64,000 nt of DNA. Origin: JAIQFV01 sp041494885 (lineage in GTDB: Bacteria; Acidobacteriota; Terriglobia; JAIQFV01). Positions 1-8,833 of the stretch are shown one piece after another. Position numbers and translations under genes: made by a program. The notes below the pieces were generated by a model that was not told the origin of the DNA, did no database searches, and worked only from the letters and a program-made list of their open reading frames with translations. Location: contig JBGQBO010000030.1 in assembly GCA_041494885.1 (NCBI GenBank), positions 1 through 64,000 of the forward strand, written 5' to 3'. Position 1 is the stretch's first letter, and every line of letters starts with the position of its first letter.

Positions 1-1
1 C

Positions 2-259
2 ATCGCCAGCTCGCAACCCAGCAGCTTCCTGACCCTGCGGTTGACGACCAATGAGCGGGGCGAAACCATCTACTCGACGCTGCCGGTTGCGGATCTGAAC
101 AATCCCCCCCAGGGAATCCAGATCCTGCCGCAGATCGTCAACGGAGGCGGATACAAAACCCAGACCATCGTGCTCAGCACCTCCACAGGTCCCGGTGATG
201 TGTTCATCAACTTCTTTGACGAGAGTGGAAGGAGTGTGCCGCTGAGCGCAATACAATAA
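2..259 (+). CDS. C-terminal end of a secreted repeat-domain protein (partial)
   Basis: The reading frame is open from base 2 to a TAA at 257-259 and has no believable start inside the window, so this is the last 85 residues of a longer protein. The sequence has a beta-rich look: 'ILPQIVNGGGYKTQTIVL' then 'FINFFDESGRSVPLSA'. This pattern (a Gly-Gly-Gly-Tyr turn, a TQ strand and a terminal FFD-SG strand) is familiar from tandem domains at the ends of large secreted proteins of Acidobacteriota; that family link is from memory of similar sequences, not a search. No function can be assigned. It may be a surface or adhesive domain. Confidence 0.6.
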   Translation: MASSQPSSFLTLRLTTNERGETIYSTLPVADLNNPPQGIQILPQIVNGGGYKTQTIVLSTSTGPGDVFINFFDESGRSVPLSAIQ

Positions 260-312
260 TGAAGTGGCTTGCCTGGGAAACTACCAGCGAGCCGGCACGA
301 AGATAGAGGGGA

Positions 313-359
313 TGAGGCTGTGTCAAGATGTCACGCTGTTGAGTTTTGACACAGCCTCA
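313..359. repeat. Perfect 14-base inverted repeat (possible IS-end remnant)
   Basis: The arms TGAGGCTGTGTCAA (313-326) and TTGACACAGCCTCA (346-359) are perfect reverse complements with a 19-base loop. No T-tract follows on either strand, so it is not a standard terminator for the upstream gene. 'GGCTGTGTCAAAA' resembles termini of some insertion sequences, and a 63-codon minus-strand frame (514-323) runs out through the repeat, as transposase 3' ends often do. No transposase domain is recognisable, so a decayed element is only a possibility. Confidence 0.4.
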
Positions 360-1242
360 AATACCTGGAATTTCCACCGGCACAATTTCTGAACTAAGGG
401 TGTGGGGTTCGAAACTCTTCGGGCAAGACGGAACCCCACCGAAAAGATAGATCCGAATTCAGGCTTGATCCTCTCCAACAACCTTACGATCCTCTTCAAT
501 ACTCCCTTCGCCACCCACCGAAATTGACCTCATCGCCGAATCCGTGGCTCGATGGCCAGGCACTTACCATCAGAGCAGCAATGACTGCGGTGGGTGATGT
601 GGGGACACCCAGCGGTCATGGTTCAAGGCGGGAGGACAGTCAGAACATGGTTCCAGCTGAGTCCTGCGTGCTTTGTGGGGCGAGGGTGGGCTGGGAATGA
701 TAGAAGTGATCAAAGCCCCGAATCGCTGGTCGATAGATTCCTTCCATCCCCCAATACACGATTCATCATGGTGGAGGTCATGCTTCTTGAGGTCATGCTC
801 ACTTCCTGCCAAGTGAAATGAAAATGTGGACCATCATGGGTTCTCCAATCACGCATAGCAGGGATGGACAGGGTAGATAGGATGGAGAGCACATCGAGCG
901 GATGAAGAAGTGGAGGGAATTGAATTGAGGTGTTCTGGACCTTAGTTTCGCCGATCCACATACGGTGTGATATTCGGGAGTCGGTACCAGTCAAAGGATT
1001 CTACAGGCTCTGATAATCCCGATGAACTTTTCTCACGTCGGGAGCTTTTATTTGAAGCTCACAAGATTCATCCTTCCGCCCGGAATCGGTGACGGCGACC
1101 TCTTATTCCTTCCTCCGTGATTCGACCGCCAGAATCCCTCATGCAAATTCCCGCGGCGAAAAGAAGGCTCACCGGGGCTAGGACATTTTCATATCGCTGG
1201 ACAATCCATTTGGCTTGTTTGGTCGCTTGCCCGATCAATTCA

Positions 1243-1294
1243 GTCTATCAAATTTCTTTGGATAGACGAAATAGACAATACAGACCACCTAGAC
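1243..1294 (+). promoter_or_regulatory. Phased AGAC repeats upstream of cysK
   Basis: Four copies of NNAGAC start at 1262, 1271, 1280 and 1289 (ATAGAC, ATAGAC, ACAGAC, CTAGAC), exactly 9 bases apart. An inverted copy, GTCTAT, lies at 1243-1248. The array ends 56 bases before the cysK start. Evenly spaced short repeats like this can bind a regulator cooperatively. The function is inferred; no regulator is known for this motif here. Confidence 0.4.
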
Positions 1295-1350
1295 CGTAAC
1301 GTGGCTTTGTGATATACCGTCACAAGCAAAGGCTTTGAGGGAGGCTTTAT

Positions 1351-2271
1351 ATGACTGCTGTTCTGGTACCTTGTCCCACCCTGCTGACCCGCATTGGAAA
1401 CACCCCGTTGTTGAAGCTGAAGCAGGTTGTCGCTGCGGGTGGCGCCACCGTCTATGCCAAGGCTGAATACATGAACCCAGGCGGCAGTGTGAAAGACCGG
1501 ATCGCTCGTTACATTATTGAGCGGGCCGAAGAACGGGGGGAACTGTCACCGGGCTCGACCATCCTGGAAGTCACTAGCGGAAACACCGGAATAGCGCTCT
1601 CCATGGTCGGGGCGCAGAAGGGATACCGTGTTGTTATTATCATGCCCAGGACGGCAAGCATCGAGCGGAGAAAGATGCTGGAAGCTTTTGGGGCCGAGCT
1701 TGAGCTGATCGAAGATGTTAATGACATCGAGCGTGCAGTGGCCGAAACTGAGGATCGAGCCAGGAAAGACCCTACCATCTTCCTTCCGCGCCAGTTTTCG
1801 AATCCCGACAATCCTGCGGCGCATATCGCCACCACCGGCCGTGAAATCATCGACGAGTTGGGATCCGATGTCGATGCGTTTGTGATGGGCGTGGGGACGG
1901 GGGGAACCCTTATGGGGGTCGGGGAGGCGCTACGGAAAAGGAATCGCAGGGTTCAAATCGTGGCTGTGGAGCCTGCGGAATCGGCAGTGATGTCAGGGCA
2001 AGCCGCGGGAAACCATGGAATTCAGGGCATTGCGGATGGCTTTATCCCACCGCTCATAAAGATGGAAAGAATTGATCGAATTATAAAAGTCCCGACGCAA
2101 GAAGCCATCCGAATGGCAAGAAGGTTAGCCCGGGAGGAAGCGTTATTTGTCGGAATCAGCGCAGGGGCAAACGTGGTGGCGGCGGAATGCGTCGCCCGAG
2201 ATCTGGGACCTAATCAGAATGTGGTCACGATCCTCCCGGATCGGGGCGAGCGGTATCTTTCGGTATGGTAG
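1351..2271 (+). CDS. cysK: Cysteine synthase (O-acetylserine sulfhydrylase)
   Basis: PLP enzyme that makes L-cysteine from O-acetylserine and sulfide in the cytoplasm. The PLP lysine is in NPGGSVKDR (about residues 43-51), the substrate-binding loop is TSGNTG (about 75-80), and the phosphate-binding glycine loop is GVGTGGTLMG (about 181-190). The C-terminal segment 'GISAGANV' is also typical. The length of 306 residues matches the family (300-320). The ATG at 1351 follows a good Shine-Dalgarno sequence (GAGGGAGG). CysM is the alternative, but the NPGGSVKDR form and overall length fit CysK at least as well. It stands alone on its strand, with a phased repeat array upstream. Confidence 0.92.
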   Translation: MTAVLVPCPTLLTRIGNTPLLKLKQVVAAGGATVYAKAEYMNPGGSVKDRIARYIIERAEERGELSPGSTILEVTSGNTGIALSMVGAQKGYRVVIIMPRTASIERRKMLEAFGAELELIEDVNDIERAVAETEDRARKDPTIFLPRQFSNPDNPAAHIATTGREIIDELGSDVDAFVMGVGTGGTLMGVGEALRKRNRRVQIVAVEPAESAVMSGQAAGNHGIQGIADGFIPPLIKMERIDRIIKVPTQEAIRMARRLAREEALFVGISAGANVVAAECVARDLGPNQNVVTILPDRGERYLSVW

Positions 2272-2613
2272 AAAACCAATGACACAACCACCATGGCGCC
2301 GAGAGCGCTGAGGCAGCCTGATGGATATGACTCTCTTGTCCCGTCGGGCATTTGTCCAATAAGGGGATTTTCATAGCCATTTGGAAAAAGTCTCAATGAT
2401 GACTGGATTGAAGAACCGAACGCCCAAGTGAACCGAACCGTGGAAACAGACGAAGTAGATAGTTTTTCCTGCTAAATCCGCCAAAAGCGCGGCGAACCAT
2501 CGACCGTACAGACCAAAGCCCACAGAGAGCGCCATTCCATCTCCCAAAGTAGTATAATATTATCTTGAATCTCATCGAGGAAGCTCGCCTCAGGGCGGGC
2601 GCACACCCACGCA
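2272..2613. other. Intergenic region before amrS, with -10 element
   Basis: A 342-base gap. The only clear signal is a consensus TATAAT at 2553-2558, without a good -35 box at 16-18 bases, which would start transcription near 2565 and leave a leader of about 50 bases before amrS. No terminator hairpin with a T-run is visible after cysK. Confidence 0.45.
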
Positions 2614-3717
2614 ATGACAACGTTACAAGACCTCGTCAATCGAAACGTTCGCGAAGGCGAGCTGTACGAAAGGCTTGATCAGAACTGGGTGCGTTGTTTT
2701 GCCTGCGGACATTGCTGCCGCATTCCCGAAGGCCAACCCGGCGTCTGCAAGGTCCGGTTTAACCACGGAGGGACTCTCTTTGTCCCCTGGGGATATGTGG
2801 GCGGAGTTCAATGTGACCCCATTGAAAAGAAGCCCTTTTTCCATGCCTATCCCGGGGCGTTGGCGTACAGCTTTGGCATGCTGGGCTGTGATCTGCATTG
2901 CGCCTACTGCCAGAACTGGGTGACGTCCCAGGTGTTGCGTGATCCGACGGCCATCGCATCCCCGAAGAAAATCACTCCCGGGGGACTGGTGAGCGACGCT
3001 CTTCGTCAAGGCGCCAAAGTAATCGTCAGCACATACAACGAGCCGCTCATTACGAGTGAGTGGGCGGTGGCGGTTTTCAAAGAGGCGAAGGGCGCCGGGT
3101 TAATGACCGGATATGTTTCTAATGGAAATGGCACTCCCGAGGTGATCGAATACCTTCGACCCTGGGTGGATCTTTACAAGGTTGATCTCAAGAGCTTTGA
3201 TGATCGGCATTATCGTCAACTTGGAGGACGCCTGCAGCCAATACTGGATACCATCCAGCGGCTTTTTCAGTTGGGATTTTGGCTTGAGGTTCTCACGCTT
3301 CTGATCCCGGGTTTCAATGATTCTGAAGACGAATTGAAGCGGCTGACCGGGTTTCTGTGTAGCGTCTCGCCGGACATCCCCTGGCACGTGACCGCCTTTC
3401 ACAAGGATTACAAGATGACAGATCCTGAGAACACAACCCCGGAGGATCTGCTGCGGGCTTCCCGGATTGGGGGGGAAGCAGGGATACGATATATCTACGC
3501 TGGAAACTTGCCGGGACTGGTCGGTGGGTTGGAGAACACCAGTTGTCCCAAATGCGGTGTGCTCCTCATCGAGCGATTCGGTTACTTAATCATCAGTTAT
3601 TCCCTCACGGCAAACGGGTCTTGCCCATCTTGCGGAACAGCAATTCCGGGAAGATGGGATTCTGAATTCCGCGGTCAGATCACTGCACGGCCGTTTGTTC
3701 CGAGATTGCATCAATGA
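2614..3717 (+). CDS. amrS: AmmeMemoRadiSam-system radical SAM enzyme
   Basis: Radical SAM protein of the AmrS family, related to pyruvate formate-lyase activating enzymes. The [4Fe-4S]-SAM site is CDLHCAYC (C92, C96, C99; the CX3CX2C pattern). An N-terminal Cys cluster (C28, C31, C34, C35, C45) and a C-terminal zinc-ribbon-like pair (CPKC ... CPSC) are both typical of this family. The family is usually encoded beside AMMECR1 and Memo partners, but neither is in this window. Its chemical substrate is not settled. No clear Shine-Dalgarno sequence precedes the ATG; a TATAAT at 2553 supports a start here. Length 367 residues is normal. Confidence 0.88.
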   Translation: MTTLQDLVNRNVREGELYERLDQNWVRCFACGHCCRIPEGQPGVCKVRFNHGGTLFVPWGYVGGVQCDPIEKKPFFHAYPGALAYSFGMLGCDLHCAYCQNWVTSQVLRDPTAIASPKKITPGGLVSDALRQGAKVIVSTYNEPLITSEWAVAVFKEAKGAGLMTGYVSNGNGTPEVIEYLRPWVDLYKVDLKSFDDRHYRQLGGRLQPILDTIQRLFQLGFWLEVLTLLIPGFNDSEDELKRLTGFLCSVSPDIPWHVTAFHKDYKMTDPENTTPEDLLRASRIGGEAGIRYIYAGNLPGLVGGLENTSCPKCGVLLIERFGYLIISYSLTANGSCPSCGTAIPGRWDSEFRGQITARPFVPRLHQ

Positions 3718-3913
3718 ACCCGGTCATAGAATTGCGGAATCCAGACATTCGGTCGGGGGCGAGGGCTTCCCCCCTGTATCTGTTAATAGGGAGGGCGCGC
3801 CGGCCGGCGCGAACGGAAACCTATAGATTTGCTCAGGGCCCTTGACGATGAGTGGATCACCTTCCCTGACGCGCAAAATCTCTGAAAGACCACTCAAGAA
3901 TTACTTCCCCTCC

Positions 3914-3936
3914 TGATGATCAAAAGGGGATCATCA
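3914..3936. repeat. Perfect 8-base inverted repeat upstream of the cupin gene
   Basis: TGATGATC (3914-3921) and GATCATCA (3929-3936) form a perfect dyad with a 7-base centre, 38 bases before the cupin start. There is no T-run after it. It may be an operator for the cupin gene; no regulator is identified. Confidence 0.3.
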
Positions 3937-3974
3937 AACTGGCTACATTCTGCGGGTCCGGCAAGAGGAGGTCA

Positions 3975-4307
3975 ATGATGGATTACTTTCAGGACTACAG
4001 GGCTCATATCGGTTATTCCAAGGAGAAACCCTCCAAGGCAACGCTCTTCCGCACCCCAAGGCTGCTGCTGGGCATAAACAGTTTGGAGCCTGGTCAGTCA
4101 CAGCCGCCCCACCAACACGCGGAGCAGGATAAGTTCTACTTCGTTGTCGAAGGTGAAGGTGAGTTTACGGTGGGAAAAGAGACACAGAAGGGAAGAATGG
4201 GAATGACCGTGTGGGCCCCTGCAGGGGTCAGCCATGGAGTGACCAACGCTGGCCCGTACCGGCTGGTTCTATTAATGGGGATAGCTCCTGCCCCACCCAG
4301 TGCATAA
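3975..4307 (+). CDS. Small cupin-fold protein
   Basis: A 110-residue single-domain cupin. The metal-binding first motif is seen in 'GQSQPPHQHAEQDKFYFVVEGEGEF' spread over about residues 38-62, with His-x-His and Glu ligand candidates, and the second motif in 'APAGVSHGVTN' (about 86-96). A strong Shine-Dalgarno sequence (AAGAGGAGG) precedes tandem ATG codons at 3975 and 3978. Such proteins bind a divalent metal and may be isomerases, dioxygenases or ligand sensors; the substrate cannot be deduced. It appears to be monocistronic. Confidence 0.8.
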   Translation: MMDYFQDYRAHIGYSKEKPSKATLFRTPRLLLGINSLEPGQSQPPHQHAEQDKFYFVVEGEGEFTVGKETQKGRMGMTVWAPAGVSHGVTNAGPYRLVLLMGIAPAPPSA

Positions 4308-4417
4308 ATAAAAGGGACGAGTCCTGGTCTGGGTCGGATAAGAACAAACCGTAAATTACGCCAGGCAAGCGCCGAGGGCGCGATGAGGAATTGGATGTAA
4401 TAAGAGATTGGGGCTTT

Positions 4418-4437
4418 TCGCGGCCCTAGGGCCGCGA
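4418..4437. repeat. 20-base perfect palindrome downstream of glmS
   Basis: The half site TCGCGGCCCT at 4418-4427 is followed at once by its exact reverse complement to 4437, with no spacer. It lies 136 bases past the glmS stop. With no loop and no following T-tract it is a poor terminator; it could be a protein-binding site or a restriction/modification-type sequence. Confidence 0.45.
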
Positions 4438-4572
4438 TTGTCGAAGCGTTATGGAAACTCCGCGAGCTCCTGGGGGTGCTCTTTGCGGCTTAACGGGTCT
4501 CTCGGTACTTCTGAGTCACATCATTTCACGATACGGTGCAAGAAGCGGTGCGGCCCGGCGCGACAAATCATC

Positions 4573-6423
4573 CTACTCTACGGTGACGCTTTTGGCCAGG
4601 TTTCGCGGCTGGTCAACATCGCAACCCCGACGAATAGCGATGTGGTAGGCGAGCAATTGCAAGGGGATCACTTCGAGAATTGAACTCAACATCGCATTGG
4701 TATTCGGGATTTCCAGGAAGTGGTCCGCGGCCTCGGCGAGTTCGGAGTCGGCTTCACTTCCCAGTGCGATGACAATGCCGTCCCGGGCTTTCACTTCCTT
4801 CACGTTGCTCATCGTCTTCTCACGGAGGATCACCGATTCGGCATCGGCCGGATCGGTCGAAGCCAGAATCACTACCGGTAGATTTTCGTCAATGAGGGCA
4901 TTGGGTCCGTGTTTCATCTCCCCCGCAGGATATCCCTCCGCATGGATGTATGAGATTTCCTTGAGCTTGAGCGCCCCCTCGAGGGCGATCGGATAATGGA
5001 TCCCGCGTCCGAGAAACAAGAAGTCGGTGCAGCGAAAGAAATGTTTGGAAAGCTCCTCGATTGTTTCGTCCTGCTGGAGGATCTTCTCGATCTTGCTCGG
5101 AATCTCTGTCAACTCCTGAACTAATCGTTTGGAAACGTCCTCCCCGATCTGCTCCCGGATCTGCGCCAGGCAGATGGCGAACAGGTACAGGGCGGTCAAC
5201 TGTGCGGTGAAGGCCTTGGTTGAGGCAACGCCAATCTCCGGGCCCGCGTGGGTGTAAATGGTCCCATCAGAATCTCGGGCCACCATGCTCCCCACGACAT
5301 TGCAGATGGCCAGGCTCTTGGAGCCCCGCTGGCGTGCCTCTCGCTGTGCCGCGATGGTATCTGCCGTCTCGCCGGATTGCGTGATCACCATGGTCAGCGT
5401 GCTCGGGGTGATGATGGGATTGCGGTACCGAAATTCCGAGCCGTAGTCCACTTCCACCGGGATGCGCGCCAGTTTTTCGAGCATGAATTTCCCCGCCAGG
5501 GCCGCATGCCAGGAGGTGCCACAGGCCACGAGCCGGATGCTGGTGAATCGCTGGAATTCCTCTTCGTCGATCATCATTTGATCTAGAAATATTTTTCCGG
5601 TTTCCAGCGAGATGCGACCCAGCATCGTGTCACGGACGGCCCGCGGCTGCTCGTAGATTTCCTTCAACATGAAATGCTTGAAGCCGCCCTTCTCCGCCAT
5701 GATCGGGTCCCAGGTAATATGCTGAATGGGGTGGGTCACGGGGGCTCCCGAGAAGTCCATGAAGGAAACACCGTTCTCCGTCACGACAGCGATGTCCCCA
5801 TCGGCAAGAAAGATAATATCCCGGGTGTGAGGCAGGACGGCGGGGACGTCCGACGCAACAAAAAACTCGTCGTTCCCCAGGCCAATGATGGCCGGCGGGC
5901 CACTGCGGGCAGCCACAATCTTGTTGGGGTCTTTGGTGGAAAGGACGGCGAGGGCGAACAGGCCCTTGATCTGTTGAACTGTTTTCAGAACGGCGGCTTC
6001 CAGGTTCCCGTTGGAATGTTTTTCAATCAGGTGGGCGATGACCTCGGTGTCAGTCTCCGTGACAAAATGATGTCCTTCGGCAATCAAAGCTTTTTTGATG
6101 GAAAGGTAATTCTCGACGATGCCATTGTGGACCACCACAATGTTTCCTTTGCAATCGCGGTGGGGGTGTGCATTTTCTTCGGTCGGCCGGCCATGGGTTG
6201 CCCAGCGAGTATGCCCGATTCCGTAGGTTCCATCGAGCGGCTTGAGGCGGATGGCTTCCTCCAAATTGCGCAGCTTTCCGCTGGTGCGTCTGATCTCCAG
6301 ATGTCCCTCGTTAACGACCGCGATCCCTGCAGAATCATAGCCGCGATACTCCAGCCGCTTCAATCCGTCGAGGATGACAGGGACCACCCGTTTCTTGCCC
6401 AGGTATCCGACAATGCCACACAT
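4573..6423 (-). CDS. glmS: Glutamine--fructose-6-phosphate aminotransferase
   Basis: Makes glucosamine-6-phosphate from fructose-6-phosphate and glutamine, the committed step to UDP-GlcNAc for peptidoglycan and LPS. The N-terminal class II glutaminase domain begins with MCGIVGYLG, leaving Cys2 as the nucleophile after Met removal. Two SIS sugar-isomerase domains follow (for example 'CGTSWHAAL' and 'SQSGETADT'), and the protein ends in the usual '...DVDQPRNLAKSVTVE'. At 616 residues it is full length. The ATG follows GGAGAGGGAG. It lies 22 bases behind glmU, so the two are surely co-transcribed. I see no glmS ribozyme-like element in the short leader, so regulation differs from that of Firmicutes. 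Confidence 0.97.
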   Translation of the reverse strand: MCGIVGYLGKKRVVPVILDGLKRLEYRGYDSAGIAVVNEGHLEIRRTSGKLRNLEEAIRLKPLDGTYGIGHTRWATHGRPTEENAHPHRDCKGNIVVVHNGIVENYLSIKKALIAEGHHFVTETDTEVIAHLIEKHSNGNLEAAVLKTVQQIKGLFALAVLSTKDPNKIVAARSGPPAIIGLGNDEFFVASDVPAVLPHTRDIIFLADGDIAVVTENGVSFMDFSGAPVTHPIQHITWDPIMAEKGGFKHFMLKEIYEQPRAVRDTMLGRISLETGKIFLDQMMIDEEEFQRFTSIRLVACGTSWHAALAGKFMLEKLARIPVEVDYGSEFRYRNPIITPSTLTMVITQSGETADTIAAQREARQRGSKSLAICNVVGSMVARDSDGTIYTHAGPEIGVASTKAFTAQLTALYLFAICLAQIREQIGEDVSKRLVQELTEIPSKIEKILQQDETIEELSKHFFRCTDFLFLGRGIHYPIALEGALKLKEISYIHAEGYPAGEMKHGPNALIDENLPVVILASTDPADAESVILREKTMSNVKEVKARDGIVIALGSEADSELAEAADHFLEIPNTNAMLSSILEVIPLQLLAYHIAIRRGCDVDQPRNLAKSVTVE

Positions 6424-6445
6424 GACTTACTCCCTCTCCTTCGAC

Positions 6446-7846
6446 CTATGCTTTGGTGGATTTTGATTTTCTTTCGGCTTGTTTCTGCTTCCAATCCTGT
6501 TTGTTTTCCTGGCGGCCCCGCGCGATCGCCAGTGCATCAGATGGGACATCGTGGGTGATGACTGAACCCGCCGCAACATAGGCCCCTCTGTGGATCACCA
6601 CGGGAGCCACCAGTTCGACCCCGCTGCCAATGAAGCATTCATCTTCGATCACCGTCTTGTTCTTATTGACCCCATCGTAATTGCACGTGATGGTTCCCGC
6701 CCCGATATTGGCGTTCTGACCCACCACGGTGTCACCGAGATACGTTAGGTGAGAGACCTTGGAATTTTGGCCGAGTCGGGCTTTCTTGAGCTCGACGAAA
6801 TTTCCGACGCGAGCATTCGACTCGACCACGGCATTCAACCGCAGGTGGGCAAACGGACCAATGGAGGCCTTCGACTCGACCTGGCTTTCATTGATGATGC
6901 TTAGATCGTTGACCGTGACGTCATCTTTTAGGATGGAATTCGAGATCCGGCTGTGGGAGCGAATGATGCAACGCTCGCCAATCGAGGAAACACCTTCAAT
7001 CCGGACGCCCGGAAAGAGCACCGTGTCCTGTCCAATCGTCACCTCCTCCTCGACCGTGGTCGTCGCGGGATCGATAATCGTCACGCCGTCCCGCATCACC
7101 CGCTGCAGAGTCCGGAGTCGAAGAATCCGGTCGACCTCCGCCAGCTCACGGCGGTCGTTTACTCCCAATACCTCTATGGGGTCCGCGGCTCGGAAGAGAT
7201 TGACCTTCTTCTTCGCGGCGATCAACAGCCCGATCAGATCGGTCAAGTAGTACTCCCGCTGGGCATTCTGATTGCTGAGCTTGGGAATAAACTCCTTGAG
7301 AAGCTGCAATGAAAACACATACAGGCCGACATTGATGTCGCGGACCCGGCGCTCGGCCGGAGTGGCGTCACGATGCTCAATGATCCTGGAGATCTTTCCG
7401 GAACGGTTCCGTACGATCCGGCCATACCCCGAGGGATCCTCGAGCCGAGTTGAAACCACCGTAGCAGCGGCACGCCCGGAGTGGTGCGATTCCAGGACCT
7501 GCCTCAGCAGCTCGGGCCCGATGAGGGGAACATCCCCGTTGAGAACCAGGACAGTCCCTGGTCCTTTCCGGATGTGCTCGACCGCCACCTGCACGCAATG
7601 GCCGGTTCCCAGCTGAGGTTCTTGAGTGATGAACTTGACCGAACGATCGCGGAGAGCGGCCTCGATATCGGCGGCCCGATGTCCTACCACGACATAGATG
7701 GTTTGGGGAGCGAGCCCGGCAACCGCATCGATGACCCGGGCAATGATGCTCTTCCCGTTCACCGAGGTCGCCAGTTTGGAGCGTTGAGATTTAAAGCGCG
7801 TGCTCTTGCCTGCTGCCATGACGATGGCAATGACTGAGTCTGGCAT
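6446..7846 (-). CDS. glmU: Bifunctional GlcN-1-P acetyltransferase / UDP-GlcNAc pyrophosphorylase
   Basis: Catalyses the last two steps to UDP-GlcNAc. The N-terminal pyrophosphorylase domain has the nucleotide loop MAAGKSTRFKS (residues 10-20, a mild variant of the usual GKGTRM form) and the metal-binding NGDVPL. The C-terminal half is a left-handed beta-helix of hexapeptide repeats ('IGPFAHLR', 'VGNFVELKKA', 'NIGAGTITCNYDG', 'IGSGVELVAPV') carrying the acetyltransferase. The tail is basic (KQKQAERKSKSTKA). Length 466 matches the family. It sits between a TPR gene and glmS on the same strand, 77 and 22 bases away. Confidence 0.96.
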   Translation of the reverse strand: MPDSVIAIVMAAGKSTRFKSQRSKLATSVNGKSIIARVIDAVAGLAPQTIYVVVGHRAADIEAALRDRSVKFITQEPQLGTGHCVQVAVEHIRKGPGTVLVLNGDVPLIGPELLRQVLESHHSGRAAATVVSTRLEDPSGYGRIVRNRSGKISRIIEHRDATPAERRVRDINVGLYVFSLQLLKEFIPKLSNQNAQREYYLTDLIGLLIAAKKKVNLFRAADPIEVLGVNDRRELAEVDRILRLRTLQRVMRDGVTIIDPATTTVEEEVTIGQDTVLFPGVRIEGVSSIGERCIIRSHSRISNSILKDDVTVNDLSIINESQVESKASIGPFAHLRLNAVVESNARVGNFVELKKARLGQNSKVSHLTYLGDTVVGQNANIGAGTITCNYDGVNKNKTVIEDECFIGSGVELVAPVVIHRGAYVAAGSVITHDVPSDALAIARGRQENKQDWKQKQAERKSKSTKA

Positions 7847-7895
7847 GGACGTATGCTCGCAGAAATTAGGCTCTTCGCCAATCCCAAAATGTGGA

Positions 7896-7922
7896 GGGAC
7901 GCATCACAAAACCACGCGTCCC
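7896..7922 (-). other. Stem-loop between the TPR gene and glmU
   Basis: GGGACGC at 7896-7902 and GCGTCCC at 7916-7922 form a perfect 7-base stem with a 13-base loop, directly after the TPR stop codon. No T-run follows on the minus strand, so it is not a standard terminator. It could set relative expression of the two genes. Confidence 0.3.
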
Positions 7923-7923
7923 C

Positions 7924-8604
7924 TTAATGTTCAGCGGACGTTCCCCGGACGAGGGCTTGAAATTCTGCCGATTTCGCCATGGGTTCAAAATCGGGATCGT
8001 TCATCGCGGCGGTCCGGTTCAAGGGATTCAGCTGGATCGCGCGTTGGAGATGCTTCAAGGCCTGCTCCGCACGGCCCCGCAGGGAATCCAACGCGGCCAT
8101 ACCATAAATAATGTGGTCCCCCCTGGGATCGAGGGCGAGCGCTTTTTCAAGGCTGGACTGGGCCTCCTCAAAATCTCGTCGGTTTAAGTGTGCGATGGCC
8201 ATGTTATAGAAATCCTCGGCGGTCTTGGCCCCGCTGCCTCCCTTGGCGAGTCGTTGCTGGCAAATGGCCAAATGAACGCGCGCTCGTTCAACAATGTCAG
8301 GTTCCTTTGGAGATTGATCGATCACCCTTTGAAAGGCCTCCCGCGCGCGGGCAAATTCGTGTGAGTTGAAGCTCTTCAGGGCCGTTTCGTAAAGTTTTAC
8401 CGCCTGTGGATCCCGCTCTGCAACCATCAACCTTTTCACAGGACGCTTCTCCGGCAGACGAGTCTTTGACACTGGCGTCCGGCCTTGCGCCCTTCGAGGG
8501 GGATACTTAAGAGTCGCCCGGCCAGTCGATTTTTTGTGCTTGGCGGGTGTGGAACTCTTTGACACTTTCTTCTTTGCACTCCGCTGTCTAATCACTTTAG
8601 CCAT
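7924..8604 (-). CDS. TPR-repeat protein with basic N-terminus
   Basis: A 226-residue protein. Residues 1-60 are very rich in Lys, Arg and Ser/Thr with no signal peptide, and look disordered; residues 68-200 contain about three tetratricopeptide repeats ('AVKLYETALKSFNSHEFARAREAFQRVI', split in the gene by short turns, and 'AIAHLNRRDFEEAQSSLEKAL'). TPR proteins are scaffolds for protein-protein contacts. The basic region suggests binding to nucleic acid or an acidic partner (inference). The start follows AGAGG. It is upstream of glmU-glmS on the same strand and may be transcribed with them. Confidence 0.72.
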   Translation of the reverse strand: MAKVIRQRSAKKKVSKSSTPAKHKKSTGRATLKYPPRRAQGRTPVSKTRLPEKRPVKRLMVAERDPQAVKLYETALKSFNSHEFARAREAFQRVIDQSPKEPDIVERARVHLAICQQRLAKGGSGAKTAEDFYNMAIAHLNRRDFEEAQSSLEKALALDPRGDHIIYGMAALDSLRGRAEQALKHLQRAIQLNPLNRTAAMNDPDFEPMAKSAEFQALVRGTSAEH

Positions 8605-8833
8605 GCTTGACCTCTAGGGAGATGAATCGGTTGTTGGTGCGTCTGGCTGGCCCTCTCGGTGACATGAGGAGCAGGCCTTCTCATTGACAAAGGAGTGACC
8701 ACGGTCGCCCGACCTTTGGTCAAAGACAATCTGAGGGATCCGACGGTTAGCGTCTTGAAGCTTCCGACTGACGCGTTCACTTATAGCAAACCTTCCAAGC
8801 GAAAGTCAAGGCGATGGGATCAATCCGAATTCG

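Larger units (their letters stand above)
260..1350. other. Gene-poor interval, 1.1 kb
   Basis: Apart from the inverted repeat at 313-359 and the hexamer array just before cysK, I see no convincing gene here. The short frames on both strands have no recognisable motifs and no ribosome binding sites. An 11-base direct repeat (GAGGTCATGCT) occurs twice near 774-801, and a 6-base stem (GAGCTT/AAGCTC) lies at 1042-1060. The stretch may hold decayed mobile DNA. Confidence 0.5.

Noticed and set aside
3796..3811. A 16-base GC-only palindrome (CGCGCCGG and its complement)
   Set aside because: Made only of G and C in a GC-rich gap with no loop or T-run; too low in information to call a site.
5674..6558. 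A 294-codon plus-strand open frame
   Set aside because: It lies wholly opposite glmS and the glmU end; it has no known motif and exists only because the coding strand is GC-rich at third positions.
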